Of a stretch of DNA of 64,000 nt, positions 27,381 to 36,738 are shown in pieces. The notes beneath the pieces were generated by a model that was not told the origin of the DNA, did no database searches, and saw nothing but the letters and a program-made list of their open reading frames with translations. A program made the translations under genes and the position numbers. This DNA is from G963663495 sp963663495 (GTDB taxonomy: Bacteria > Bacteroidota > Rhodothermia > Rhodothermales > Bin80). Every line of letters begins with the position of its first letter. Position 1 is the first letter of the stretch. The stretch spans positions 744,001-808,000 of the forward strand of contig OY760427.1 of assembly GCA_963663495.1 (NCBI GenBank), in the 5' to 3' direction.

Positions 27381-28805
27381 ATGAAGCCACTTGACCAGCA
27401 TCCTGATCGATTCTTTGACTCTGATCCTGCGGTTCGGAAGGTAGCACGCAACCTCTACGCATCCGTTGCCGAGCTGCCGCTCGTGTGTCCGCACGGGCAT
27501 GTACCGCCAGCCCTGATGGCAGATGATCAGGCATTCGCGGAGCCTGCCTCACTCTTGATTAGACCGGATCACTACATCTTCCGGATGCTGTATTCCCAAG
27601 GGGTTACCCTTGAGTCACTAGGTATCCCCACCAGGAAGGGATCCTCGGACGACGCCGATCCGCGGCGTTGCTGGGAATGTTTTGCCAGCCATTACCATCT
27701 GTTCTACGGGACACCAACCCGTGCTTGGTTGGACTATGTGTTCTACTTCGTGTTCGGTTTACGGAATGCTCTGGATGCGGACTCGGCCCGGTGGATGTAT
27801 GACGCGATCCAGGAACGGCTGCAGGACGCGGCATTCCGACCGCGCGCGTTGTTTCGGATGTTCAATATTGAGGTGCTTGCCACCACCGATGCTGCATCGG
27901 ACGACCTGGCGCATCACGCCACGATTCGGGATTCGGAATGGGATGGGCGCGTTATCCCGTGTTTTCGCCCCGACGCCGCGATACGTATCGCTCATGCCGA
28001 CTGGAAGGCTGAGATTCAGCGAATGGAGGAGCTCACCGGTGTCGGTATAGGATCCTATCATGCGTACATCCGCGCGCTTGAGGATCGGCGTGCGTTCTTC
28101 AAGACCATGGGTGCGACGGCCACAGACCATGCTGTGCTTGTGCCGTACACGGAGCGGCTCACTGATCTGGAAGCAGAGCGCCTGTTCCAGAAGGCACTAA
28201 AGGGCAAGTCCGACCCGCAGGACCAAGCGCGTTTCGAGGCGCATATGCTGATGGCAATGGCGCGCATGAGCACGGAAGACGGATTGGTCATGCAGCTGCA
28301 TCCCGGCTCTGGACGCGACCACAATACCGTCATATCCGAGCTGTATGGATCCGACAAGGGAGCCGATATCCCAGTAGCTACCGAGTACACGCGTAACCTT
28401 CGGGCGCTGTTAAATGCCTATGGTAGGTCCCCTCGCCTCACATTGGTTGTATTCACGCTTGACGAGAGCACCTATACGCGGGAGCTTGCACCGCTTGCCG
28501 GTCATTACCCGGCGATGCGGCTCGGTCCGGCCTGGTGGTTCCACGACAGCATTGAAGGGATGCGGCGTTTTCGCGAACGGACCACAGAGACAGCAGGCAT
28601 CTACAACACCGCAGGCTTTAATGACGATACACGCGCATTCCTATCTATCCCGGCAAGGCACGATTTGGCACGACGCGTGGACGCCAACTATTTCGCCCGA
28701 TTGGTTGCGAGACATCAAGTGGAGGAGGATCAGGCATACGCGCTCATGCGAGCCGTAACGTACGATCTGGCAATGCAGACATACAAACTGCACCTAACTC
28801 CGTGA
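27381..28805 (+). CDS. uxaC: Uronate isomerase (glucuronate/galacturonate isomerase)
   Basis: 474 aa, normal for UxaC. Key features are the metal-binding CPHGHV near residue 38, LLIRPDHYIFRMLYSQGV, LFYGTPTRAWLDYVF, the substrate-contact VLATTDAASDDLAHH, VIPCFRPDA, LHPGSGRDHN, the LGPAWWFHDS motif and the C-terminal DANYFARLVARHQVEEDQA. It interconverts D-glucuronate/D-fructuronate and D-galacturonate/D-tagaturonate, the first step of hexuronate catabolism in the cytoplasm. It lies 149 bp after the Fe-S gene, perhaps co-transcribed. The next pathway enzyme, UxaB, is encoded about 18.5 kb away at 47,321-48,790. Confidence 0.95.
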   Translation: MKPLDQHPDRFFDSDPAVRKVARNLYASVAELPLVCPHGHVPPALMADDQAFAEPASLLIRPDHYIFRMLYSQGVTLESLGIPTRKGSSDDADPRRCWECFASHYHLFYGTPTRAWLDYVFYFVFGLRNALDADSARWMYDAIQERLQDAAFRPRALFRMFNIEVLATTDAASDDLAHHATIRDSEWDGRVIPCFRPDAAIRIAHADWKAEIQRMEELTGVGIGSYHAYIRALEDRRAFFKTMGATATDHAVLVPYTERLTDLEAERLFQKALKGKSDPQDQARFEAHMLMAMARMSTEDGLVMQLHPGSGRDHNTVISELYGSDKGADIPVATEYTRNLRALLNAYGRSPRLTLVVFTLDESTYTRELAPLAGHYPAMRLGPAWWFHDSIEGMRRFRERTTETAGIYNTAGFNDDTRAFLSIPARHDLARRVDANYFARLVARHQVEEDQAYALMRAVTYDLAMQTYKLHLTP

Positions 28806-28833
28806 TGGTGCAGGGTGGGACACCTGCGCGGGG

Positions 28834-28906
<73 letters not shown>

Positions 28907-29043
28907 ATAGCAGCCAGTTCCCACGCTTATTTCATAAGGATGTTTCGCATTCAGTCCCAAGCGATAAGTACCTTTCGGGGTTCTCAAACGTATACCTGCT
29001 GCTTGCGTCCACCAAGATCCCAGCGAAATCTCGCCGATTGAGC

Positions 29044-31506
29044 ATGCATCGACCTACCAATGTGTTCAAGTTCGGAGGGACTTCGGTTCAGAATCCAGAC
29101 CGGATACGGCGTGTTGTCAGACTCGTAACGGCATCAAGCGGCAATAGCCGGCGCATTGTGGTAGTATCGGCTCTTGGCGGGGTGACGGATCTGCTGATCA
29201 GAGCCGTTGATGACAGACTGTCCCGCAGGGGCAACCACACTTCAGTAGTCGCAGGGCTGCGTGAACGCCACGCGGCTGCGGCTGATATTGTGGTACCTCC
29301 CGAAGAGCGTAATGCCGTGCTGGCACACTTGGATGTGGGATGGAAGGAACTGGAAGACTTGTTGGAAGGAGTAGGGCTTCTGGGAGAATGTACGCCCCGT
29401 ACCAAGGATACCATCCTGAGCCTGGGGGAGCGTGCCTCCGCGCCGCTCGTAGCGTGCGCTTTCCGTGCAGCGGGTCACGATGCCGTGGCACTGGATGCAC
29501 GGACATTTATTCGAACCGACACGGCCTTCGGGGAAGCAAACGTTGCGTCTGAACAGACCATGCGACTCATTACAGCAGCCATCAATGGCTTGCCCCACGA
29601 TACTGTTGGCGTTGTTACCGGCTTTATCGGGTCTTCCGAGGATGGTCAGACAACAACGCTTGGACGCAGCGGCAGCGATTATACCGCAACCATCCTGGGG
29701 CGTGCCTTGCGAGCCGAAAGGGTGGAGATTTGGACGGATGTTGACGGAGTTCTGTCTGCGGATCCGCAGGATGTGCCGGAGGCCTTTACGTTATCAAGAT
29801 TGAGCTATACCGAAGCTGCGGAGATGGCCTACTTCGGGGCGCGCGTATTACACCCCCGAACCATGCGACCGGTGCAGGAGCATGGTATCCCGCTGCTGAT
29901 CAAGAATTCATTAAACCCCGAAGCACCAGGTACTCTGATCTCATCAGAATCCGACTCGGTAGATCTGCGTGTCAAAGCGATCTCCACAATACGCGATGTA
30001 GCTGTCGTGATGCTTGAAGGAAGCGGCATGCTCGGCGTACCGGGCATTGCAGCACGGGTGTTCACAACATTGGCCGATGCAGGCATCAATGTGCTGATGA
30101 TCGCCCAGGCGTCAAGCGAGCACAGTATTTGCCTGGTGGTGCGCCAGGAGGATGCGGTATCGGCAACGGAAGCGCTTAAGGTTGCTTTTCAGGATGAGCT
30201 GGCACGGGCGGAAGTAAATAGCATATTCAATGTCAGACAGTGCGCGGTAGTGTCCGCTGTAGGAGACAGGATGCGGCATCATCCGGGGCTTGCGGGACGC
30301 ATGTTCGCAACATTGGGGCGGAGTCGCGTGAATGTGTTATCAATCGCGCAGGGAGCAGCTGAAACCAATATTTCGGCAGTGGTTCGCGACAGCGAAGTCC
30401 GCCGCGCCGTGCGCGCATTGCACGAAGCATTTCCTCTGGCGCGACTTCGTGCGCATGTGTGCGTGCTGGGGACCGGACGGGTGGGCGCCAAGCTTGTAAG
30501 CATAATAGGGAAGCAGTACAAGCGGCTACTTCACGATGTGCGCTTGAACCTGCGACTTGTAGGGTTGTCCAGCTCAAGGATGATGCTGTGGAAGCCGGAT
30601 GGGATGCGATTTGATACGGCTTTGGCCGCGCTCAGCGAAGGCAAGCCTGCCAGCCTTGATTGGCTTATGGAGCAGGTTGGTACCAGCCGCCTGGAGCGAT
30701 TTATTGTCGTGGATGCGACGGCCAGTGCCAAGGTTGCCGCCCACTATCCCAAATTGCTTGATCTGGGTATTGGAATTGTGACGGCCAATAAGTTGGCCAA
30801 TACACGTGACTTCGACTTCTATTGCAGGCTTCGGCGTGCCATGCGGCGCCGGGAGGTTGCGTATCGCTACGAAACAACGGTAGGGGCGGGCCTACCTGTC
30901 TTGTCCACACTGCAGGACCTTATCCGGTCGGGCGATACGCCGACCCGCATTGAGGGTGTTCTTTCCGGTACCTTGGCCTATGTGTTTTACCATTTGGAGC
31001 GTGGGGAGCCGTTTTCCGAGATAATCCGTACGGCCCATAAGCTTGGCTATACTGAACCGGATGCGAGCGATGACCTCATGGGGACGGATGTCGCACGCAA
31101 ACTGCTGATTCTTGCCCGGGAAATGGGATTGGAGTTGGAGTTGGAGGACATTGACTTGCAACCCGTTATTCCTTGCGAGACGACTCCTATCACAAGCGAG
31201 ACCGATTTCAAGCGCCTTGCCTCGTTGAACCAAGAGTGGCGGCGCCGTGTGGACGCCGCTATGAACAGGGGTACCCGTCTGCGCTATGTGGCTACGTTGA
31301 ATAGAAACCACTTGTCCGTGGGGGTCCGAGAAGTGGGAGGCGATTCTGCCCTCTTCAGTACCGCGGCGCGCGAGAATATCGTGTCGTTCCATACGCCGAG
31401 GTACTCTGGTATGCCGCTGGTTGTACGCGGGCCGGGAGCGGGTCCGACTGTGACAGCAGCCGGTATCATATCTGATCTGGTTAAGGCTGCGGAGTTGATG
31501 CCATGA
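29044..31506 (+). CDS. thrA: Bifunctional aspartokinase / homoserine dehydrogenase
   Basis: ATG 29,044 places FKFGGTSVQ near the N-terminus as usual; a TTG six bases upstream is in frame but unlikely. The 820-aa protein has the kinase domain (KFGGTSV; FIGSSEDGQTTTLGRSGSDYT; VEIWTDVDGVLSADP), then two ACT regulatory repeats (VVMLEGSGMLGVPGIAARVFTTL; RMFATLGRSRVNVLSIAQ), then the NAD(P)-binding homoserine dehydrogenase domain (CVLGTGRVGAKLV; VTANKLAN; GAGLPVLSTLQDLI; GVLSGTLAYV). It catalyses the first and third steps from aspartate toward threonine, methionine and, through aspartyl-phosphate, lysine. It shares an ATGA overlap with dapB, so thrA-dapB-dapA are translationally linked. Confidence 0.97.
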   Translation: MHRPTNVFKFGGTSVQNPDRIRRVVRLVTASSGNSRRIVVVSALGGVTDLLIRAVDDRLSRRGNHTSVVAGLRERHAAAADIVVPPEERNAVLAHLDVGWKELEDLLEGVGLLGECTPRTKDTILSLGERASAPLVACAFRAAGHDAVALDARTFIRTDTAFGEANVASEQTMRLITAAINGLPHDTVGVVTGFIGSSEDGQTTTLGRSGSDYTATILGRALRAERVEIWTDVDGVLSADPQDVPEAFTLSRLSYTEAAEMAYFGARVLHPRTMRPVQEHGIPLLIKNSLNPEAPGTLISSESDSVDLRVKAISTIRDVAVVMLEGSGMLGVPGIAARVFTTLADAGINVLMIAQASSEHSICLVVRQEDAVSATEALKVAFQDELARAEVNSIFNVRQCAVVSAVGDRMRHHPGLAGRMFATLGRSRVNVLSIAQGAAETNISAVVRDSEVRRAVRALHEAFPLARLRAHVCVLGTGRVGAKLVSIIGKQYKRLLHDVRLNLRLVGLSSSRMMLWKPDGMRFDTALAALSEGKPASLDWLMEQVGTSRLERFIVVDATASAKVAAHYPKLLDLGIGIVTANKLANTRDFDFYCRLRRAMRRREVAYRYETTVGAGLPVLSTLQDLIRSGDTPTRIEGVLSGTLAYVFYHLERGEPFSEIIRTAHKLGYTEPDASDDLMGTDVARKLLILAREMGLELELEDIDLQPVIPCETTPITSETDFKRLASLNQEWRRRVDAAMNRGTRLRYVATLNRNHLSVGVREVGGDSALFSTAARENIVSFHTPRYSGMPLVVRGPGAGPTVTAAGIISDLVKAAELMP

Positions 31507-32237
31507 GCCCGATGAAGATTGCTCTCGCCGGGACCGGACGCATGGGAACTGCGGTTGAGGCCTTGGCGCAGCAGCGGGGTCATACGATTGTCGCCCGCTT
31601 CAATAGCAGGTGCCCGCTCCCTGAGAAATCGAAAGACCTCATGGGAGCAGATGTGGTCATAGATTTTTCGCTGCCATCGGTCGTCACCGGTAATATGACG
31701 CGGTATGCGAGGTGGCAGCAGCCGGCAGTCGTTGGCACGACAGGGTGGCTGGACGCACTCCCGTCCGTTAAAGCAATGGTGGCGCAACATGGCGGTGCGC
31801 TCCTTTATGCGCCCAACTTTTCGCTCGGCGTTCAGATTACCCTGCATGTGCTACGCACCGCTGCCAGGTTGGCTGCCCGGTTGCCTGAATACGATATGGC
31901 CGTTCATGAAGTGCACCACACGACGAAGGTGGATCGGCCAAGTGGTACAGCGCTACTATTGGCACAAGTCATCCGGGAATCAAATCCGGGCCGCAGTAAG
32001 GGAGCGAAAATGGAGGTAACCTCCACGCGCCTGGGCACGGTTATTGGCGAGCATTCTGTACGCATAGAAAGTCCTGTGGACCGTGTTACCATTGCTCATG
32101 AGGCCAAGAGCAGGAATGGTTTTGCATCGGGAGCCATCCGGGCAGCAGAATGGTTGATGGGGCGCAAGGGGCTGTTCACATTGGAGGATGTATTTGCGGA
32201 CTGGCTCCGACCGGAGTCCAAGACAGCAGGATTATGA
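31503..32237 (+). CDS. dapB: 4-hydroxy-tetrahydrodipicolinate reductase
   Basis: The ATG at 31,503 overlaps the thrA stop (ATGA); an internal ATG three codons on (MKIALAG) is an alternative. 244 aa, normal for DapB. It has the dinucleotide-binding GTGRMG, VVIDFSLPS, VVGTTGW, YAPNFSLGVQ, the catalytic EVHHTTKVDRPSGTAL (usual HHxxKxDxPSGTA) and the C-terminal ASGAIRAAEWLMGRKGLFTLEDV. It reduces 4-hydroxy-tetrahydrodipicolinate to tetrahydrodipicolinate in lysine and diaminopimelate synthesis, using the product of the adjacent dapA. Confidence 0.96.
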   Translation: MSPMKIALAGTGRMGTAVEALAQQRGHTIVARFNSRCPLPEKSKDLMGADVVIDFSLPSVVTGNMTRYARWQQPAVVGTTGWLDALPSVKAMVAQHGGALLYAPNFSLGVQITLHVLRTAARLAARLPEYDMAVHEVHHTTKVDRPSGTALLLAQVIRESNPGRSKGAKMEVTSTRLGTVIGEHSVRIESPVDRVTIAHEAKSRNGFASGAIRAAEWLMGRKGLFTLEDVFADWLRPESKTAGL

Positions 32238-33127
32238 TATTCAGAGGCACTGCCCCGGCGCTCGTTACGCCATTCACGACGAACGATACAGTTGATACGG
32301 AATCGTTCTGCAAGCTCATAGATCGGCAGATTGCATCCGGTGCGGATGCAATCGTTATTCTCGGTACAACGGGTGAGAATTCCACCATTTGGCCACACGA
32401 ACGTGCGCGCCTGGTGGAGCATTCGATAGCTCATGTGGACGGCCGAGTACCCGTAGTAGTAGGGACCGGCAACAATTCGACGGCAGAGAGTATCGTTTTT
32501 TCCAGGCAGGCCGCTGCAGCCGACGCCGATGGTCTGTTAGTTGTTGGTCCGTACTACAACAAGCCTACGCAGGAAGGCTTTGCGGCTCATGTGAAGGCGA
32601 TTGCTGAGGCGGCAGATTGCCCTATCATCATGTACAATGTGCCGGGCCGCACCAGTTTCAATGTCACTGCTGCTACCACCATCTCCATAGCGGAGCAGGT
32701 GCCGCAGGTGCAAGGCATTAAGGAAGCATCTGGCGATCTGGCGCAGATCACGGATGTGATCAGGGGCAGACCTGCAAACCTGGCGGTGTATTCCGGTGAC
32801 GACGAGATGACGTATCCGATGCTGGCTCTGGGAGGTGATGGGGTGATTTCTGTTGTGAGCAATGTGGTCCCGAAAGCGATGGGGCGGCTGGTGAACGCCG
32901 GCCTTGCCGGTGCCTGGGGTGATGCCCGACAGCATCATTTTGAGCTTCTGAACTCAATGCGAGCCTGCTTCATTGAGACTAACCCGCTTCCGATTAAGGC
33001 GCTTTTAGCGAACATGGGCTTGATTGGGCCCCGCCTTCGCTTGCCACTGGTACCGCTGACCGAGGGGAGCTGGCCAGCGTTGGAGCGGGCGTTCCAGATA
33101 GCATTTGCGATGGAAGACGCCGCTTAA
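32234..33127 (+). CDS. dapA: 4-hydroxy-tetrahydrodipicolinate synthase
   Basis: ATG 32,234 (MIFRGTAPALVTPF) overlaps the dapB stop by ATGA; a longer upstream frame is only overlap with dapB. 297 aa. It has the (beta/alpha)8 family markers GTTGENSTIW, GTGNNST, LLVVGPYYNKPTQEG, the catalytic Tyr in IIMYNVPGRTS and the Schiff-base Lys in VQGIKEASGD, plus GVISVVSNVVP. It condenses pyruvate with aspartate semialdehyde. The stop overlaps by a few bases the 3' end of the convergent phosphodiesterase gene. Confidence 0.97.
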   Translation: MIFRGTAPALVTPFTTNDTVDTESFCKLIDRQIASGADAIVILGTTGENSTIWPHERARLVEHSIAHVDGRVPVVVGTGNNSTAESIVFSRQAAAADADGLLVVGPYYNKPTQEGFAAHVKAIAEAADCPIIMYNVPGRTSFNVTAATTISIAEQVPQVQGIKEASGDLAQITDVIRGRPANLAVYSGDDEMTYPMLALGGDGVISVVSNVVPKAMGRLVNAGLAGAWGDARQHHFELLNSMRACFIETNPLPIKALLANMGLIGPRLRLPLVPLTEGSWPALERAFQIAFAMEDAA

Positions 33128-34095
33128 AGGTCGGCAACTGCCACGGCTCGGTCAGGATAGTCAGTGATTATTCCGTCTACACCCATTGTTCTGAGGCGCA
33201 CCATGTCCGCGGCGGTGTTCACGGTCCACGGGACGATGTGCATGCCTAGGCTGTGCGCTGTCTGGACCAACGAAACCGTAACATGCCGGTGGGCGGGAGA
33301 GTAGATGTCCGGTGTAAACCCGAGGCCGAGTATGGCTTCCGGGAGCGCTGCCTTTTCGCTGACAAGGAGCGCCGTTTGCCAGACGGTACTCAATTGGTGC
33401 GCTGCACGTAAGGACCTTCGGTCAAAACTTTGGACGATAACGCGATCTTCAATCCCCGCTTCGTAGACTATCTGGTGCACGAGCTGGGCAAAGGTGCCAA
33501 CATCTGGCGTATATATGCCGTCCCATTCTGGTCGGGACTTGATCTCAATGTTAAAACGAAGTGGAGCCCGCTCTTTGCCAGCCGCGTGCTCCTCCACAGC
33601 TCTGATGATATCTTCAAGACGGGGCTTAACTGCCTGACGTGTTTCCTGGTGCGGGAAGTCTGGGTGCTGGCGGCTTCCACAGTCGTAGCGGATAACTGCC
33701 TCGTACGACATCCTGAAGATGTTGTGGACTTTGCCATTGGTGATCGCCCGTCCGGTGATGTCGCTGCAGATTTGTTCAGACATCCATGGTTCGTGGGAGA
33801 CGACGACGGTGGAGTCGGCCGTTACTGCCACATCAAGTTCCAGCGTCTGAACATGTGCCATATCGCTTGCCCGGAGGAACGCGTCCATGGTGTTTTCCGG
33901 CAATAACCCGCGCGCCCCGCGGTGGCCCTGGATATCAAATGCGGGTGTCGTCTGGACGGCTAAAGACGGAACGCAGGCAATCACGCCCCACAGATACATG
34001 ATGCAGAAGGGTGCGCTGCGTCGCCCACCCTTCCGATGCAGATTGTGCTTCGTAAGGGGCCAATCCAAGTCTTTCAAAAATATGTCGTTGTGCAT
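33124..34095 (-). CDS. Glycerophosphodiester phosphodiesterase, exported
   Basis: 323 aa from ATG 34,095. A basic stretch (HRKGGRRSAP) precedes a hydrophobic segment (IMYLWGVIACVPSLAV) that looks like a signal peptide; VIAC could act as a lipobox. An alternative ATG at 33,999 would remove the basic part. The GDPD barrel is clear: IQGHRGARGLLPENTMDAF (HR...EN metal and acid-base residues), LELDVAVTADSTVVVSHEP, RFNIEIKS, VIVQSFDRRSL, and VPWTVNTAADMVRLRTMGVDGIITDYPD. It releases glycerol-3-phosphate from deacylated phospholipids, probably in the periplasm. It diverges from gyrA with an 87-bp gap. Confidence 0.92.
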   Translation of the reverse strand: MHNDIFLKDLDWPLTKHNLHRKGGRRSAPFCIMYLWGVIACVPSLAVQTTPAFDIQGHRGARGLLPENTMDAFLRASDMAHVQTLELDVAVTADSTVVVSHEPWMSEQICSDITGRAITNGKVHNIFRMSYEAVIRYDCGSRQHPDFPHQETRQAVKPRLEDIIRAVEEHAAGKERAPLRFNIEIKSRPEWDGIYTPDVGTFAQLVHQIVYEAGIEDRVIVQSFDRRSLRAAHQLSTVWQTALLVSEKAALPEAILGLGFTPDIYSPAHRHVTVSLVQTAHSLGMHIVPWTVNTAADMVRLRTMGVDGIITDYPDRAVAVADL

Positions 34096-34182
34096 ACAGA
34101 TTTAATGCAAATATCGTAAATTTACTACTCCACCTGCGGCTTGCTGCCGCACCATCGGAAGGATTCTGAAATACGTCTGAAA

Positions 34183-36738
34183 ATGAACAATAATAACGAG
34201 CAAATACTGCCCATCAATATCACAGAGGAAATGAAGTCCTCGTACATCGACTATTCCATGTCGGTGATTGTCGGACGGGCACTTCCGGATATTCGCGATG
34301 GGCTTAAGCCCGCACACCGGCGCGTGCTTTTTGGCATGAGCGAGCTTGGACTGGGGCCGGGGACCGCGTACAAGAAGAGTGCGCGTATAGTTGGTGAGGT
34401 GCTGGGTAAATACCATCCACACGGCGACGCGTCCGTATACGACACCATGGTAAGGATGGCGCAGGTGTTCTCGCTGCGCTACCCGCTGGTGGACGGCCAA
34501 GGCAATTTCGGTTCCGTAGATGGTGACGGAGCAGCGGCTATGCGGTATACAGAGGCCCGCCTGACGCGCCTCGCCAGCGAGATGCTCCGCGATATTAAGG
34601 AGGATACCACGGACTTCCAGGAAAATTTCGATGGTTCTCTGGAAGAGCCGGTGGTGCTTCCCTCGGCAGTGCCCAACTTGTTGGTCAATGGCGGTGACGG
34701 AATTGCCGTGGGCATGGCCACCAAGATCCCGCCGCACAACCTCGGGGAGGTGGTAGATGCGATCATCGCGTACATTGATGATCCTGATATTGACGCCCTC
34801 GGCCTGATGGAGCACTTGCCGGGCCCCGACTTCCCGACTGGCGGTATCATTTATGGGCACGCCGGAATTCAGGCGGCGTACCACGGTGGCAGGGGGCGCG
34901 TGGTTATGCGGGCACGCATGCACGAGGAGAAGATCCCGTCTAATCGTACTGCACTCGTTATCACGGAAATTCCCTACCAAGTGAACAAGAGTACCCTGGT
35001 AGAGAAGATTGCGCAGTTGGTCACCGATAAGCGCATCACAGATATCAGCGACCTCCGTGACGAAAGCGACCGCGATGGCATGCGCATCGTGATTGAGCTC
35101 AAGAAGGATGCAACTCCGACACTGGTAGAGAACCTGCTGTACAAGTATTCAGCTTGCCAGCACACGTTTGGAGTTAATATGGTCGCCTTGGTGGGAGGGC
35201 GGCCGATGACCGTAACGCTAAAGGATACTGTCCGCCACTTCGTGGATCATCGTCACGAGGTAGTGTCACGGCGCAGCCGTCACCGGCTCGTCCAGGCACG
35301 CGCGCGCGGTCATGTGCTTGAAGGGTTGCTGATTGCGCTGGATCACCTGGATGTCATTATCACAATTATCCGGCATTCGTCCGATCCGGATGCCGCGCTG
35401 GATAACCTGCAGAAAGGTGTATATCCGTCGGAGCTTACGGGTCAGCAGCTGCAGCGTCTCGGGCTGCCTGCCGCACCACCAGGTGCGTCCGACCATGGGC
35501 GCAAGTCGTGGCTGTCAGAAAAGCAGGCGGCAGCCATCCTAGCTCTGCGCCTGCGACGATTGACGGGACTGGAGCGCCGCAAGATTGAAGCCGAGTATCG
35601 CGAGGTGGCTCGCAAGATAGAGCGGCTGCGCTCAATCCTTGCCAGTGAACATGTGCGCATGCTCATCATCAAGGAAGAACTGATTGAACTGAAGAGTCGG
35701 TATGGTGACGATCGAAGAACGGAGATCGACTTTGCGGGCGGCGAAGACTTTTTGATTGAGGATCTTGTCGAAGACTGCCAGGTGGTGGTGACAATCTCGC
35801 GAAAGGGGCTGATCAAACGGACTACCGCCACCGAGTTCAGAAGGCAGGGTCGCGGAGGCAAGGGCGTTCGTGGAGGGGGGCTGCGCCAAGATGACTTCCT
35901 GGAACACATGTTTGTGTCAAATAACCATGACTATATACTGTTCTTCACCAGCCATGGCCGCTGCTATTGGCTGCGCGCCTACCAGATACCACCGGGTGGG
36001 CGCGTTGCTAAGGGGCGCAACATTCGCAACTTGATCGGGATGCCGGCGGATGACCGCGTCTGCGCTGTGCTTGCCATAAGAAAGGAATCGTTCAGGGATC
36101 CTGACTTCCTGGACAGCCATTATGTCACCATGGCTACAGCGAAGGGGCAGGTCAAGAAGACGGCGCTACGCGCCTATAGTCGTCCTCGTACCAACGGGAT
36201 CTGGGCAATACGGATTCGGGAAGGGGATAAAGTGTTGGAGGCGAGGCTCACCGACGGGGATGCAACCGTGGTGCTGGCGGCTTCTAATGGGCGAGCGATG
36301 CGCTTTCATGAGAAGGATGTGCGCGCTGCTGGCCGATACAGTGGTGGCGTGCGCGGCATGCGCCTCCGACCTGACGAAAACGTGGTGGGGATGGTTGTAC
36401 TGACCAATGGCGAGGATAAGGATATGCTCTCTGTTACTTCCCGTGGTTTCGGGAAGCGCTTTACGACAGATGCGTTCCGCGTCAAGAATCGTGGCGGTAT
36501 GGGGGTATATGCGCAGCGCGAGACAGCCAGGACGGGATCATTGGTGGCGATCAATAGCGTGAATGAATCAGACGACATTATGATTATGTCAAATGCCGGC
36601 ACGTTGATTCGCACAAATGTGGCGGGCATTTCCGTCAAGGGGAGGAATGCGCTTGGTATAAGCCTTATGCGCCTCAACGACGGGGATTCCGTCGCAGCCG
36701 TGACGCGTGTAATGAATGAAGATATCGTGGACGTGTAG
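34183..36738 (+). CDS. gyrA: DNA gyrase subunit A
   Basis: The ATG at 34,183 (MNNNNEQILPINITEEMKSS) is preferred over an in-frame start 42 bp upstream. 851 aa. It has the winged-helix/tower core with YSMSVIVGRALPDIRDGLKP, the catalytic Tyr in AAAMRYTEARL, GIAVGMATKIPPHN, and a C-terminal beta-pinwheel carrying a GyrA box (RRQGRGGKG), which distinguishes gyrase from topoisomerase IV. The quinolone-resistance region reads HPHGDASVYDTMVRMAQ: the position equal to E. coli Ser83 is Ala while Asp87 is kept. Ala here is natural in some bacteria and lowers quinolone binding. It is convergent with lat, with no gap between the stops. Confidence 0.97.
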   Translation: MNNNNEQILPINITEEMKSSYIDYSMSVIVGRALPDIRDGLKPAHRRVLFGMSELGLGPGTAYKKSARIVGEVLGKYHPHGDASVYDTMVRMAQVFSLRYPLVDGQGNFGSVDGDGAAAMRYTEARLTRLASEMLRDIKEDTTDFQENFDGSLEEPVVLPSAVPNLLVNGGDGIAVGMATKIPPHNLGEVVDAIIAYIDDPDIDALGLMEHLPGPDFPTGGIIYGHAGIQAAYHGGRGRVVMRARMHEEKIPSNRTALVITEIPYQVNKSTLVEKIAQLVTDKRITDISDLRDESDRDGMRIVIELKKDATPTLVENLLYKYSACQHTFGVNMVALVGGRPMTVTLKDTVRHFVDHRHEVVSRRSRHRLVQARARGHVLEGLLIALDHLDVIITIIRHSSDPDAALDNLQKGVYPSELTGQQLQRLGLPAAPPGASDHGRKSWLSEKQAAAILALRLRRLTGLERRKIEAEYREVARKIERLRSILASEHVRMLIIKEELIELKSRYGDDRRTEIDFAGGEDFLIEDLVEDCQVVVTISRKGLIKRTTATEFRRQGRGGKGVRGGGLRQDDFLEHMFVSNNHDYILFFTSHGRCYWLRAYQIPPGGRVAKGRNIRNLIGMPADDRVCAVLAIRKESFRDPDFLDSHYVTMATAKGQVKKTALRAYSRPRTNGIWAIRIREGDKVLEARLTDGDATVVLAASNGRAMRFHEKDVRAAGRYSGGVRGMRLRPDENVVGMVVLTNGEDKDMLSVTSRGFGKRFTTDAFRVKNRGGMGVYAQRETARTGSLVAINSVNESDDIMIMSNAGTLIRTNVAGISVKGRNALGISLMRLNDGDSVAAVTRVMNEDIVDV

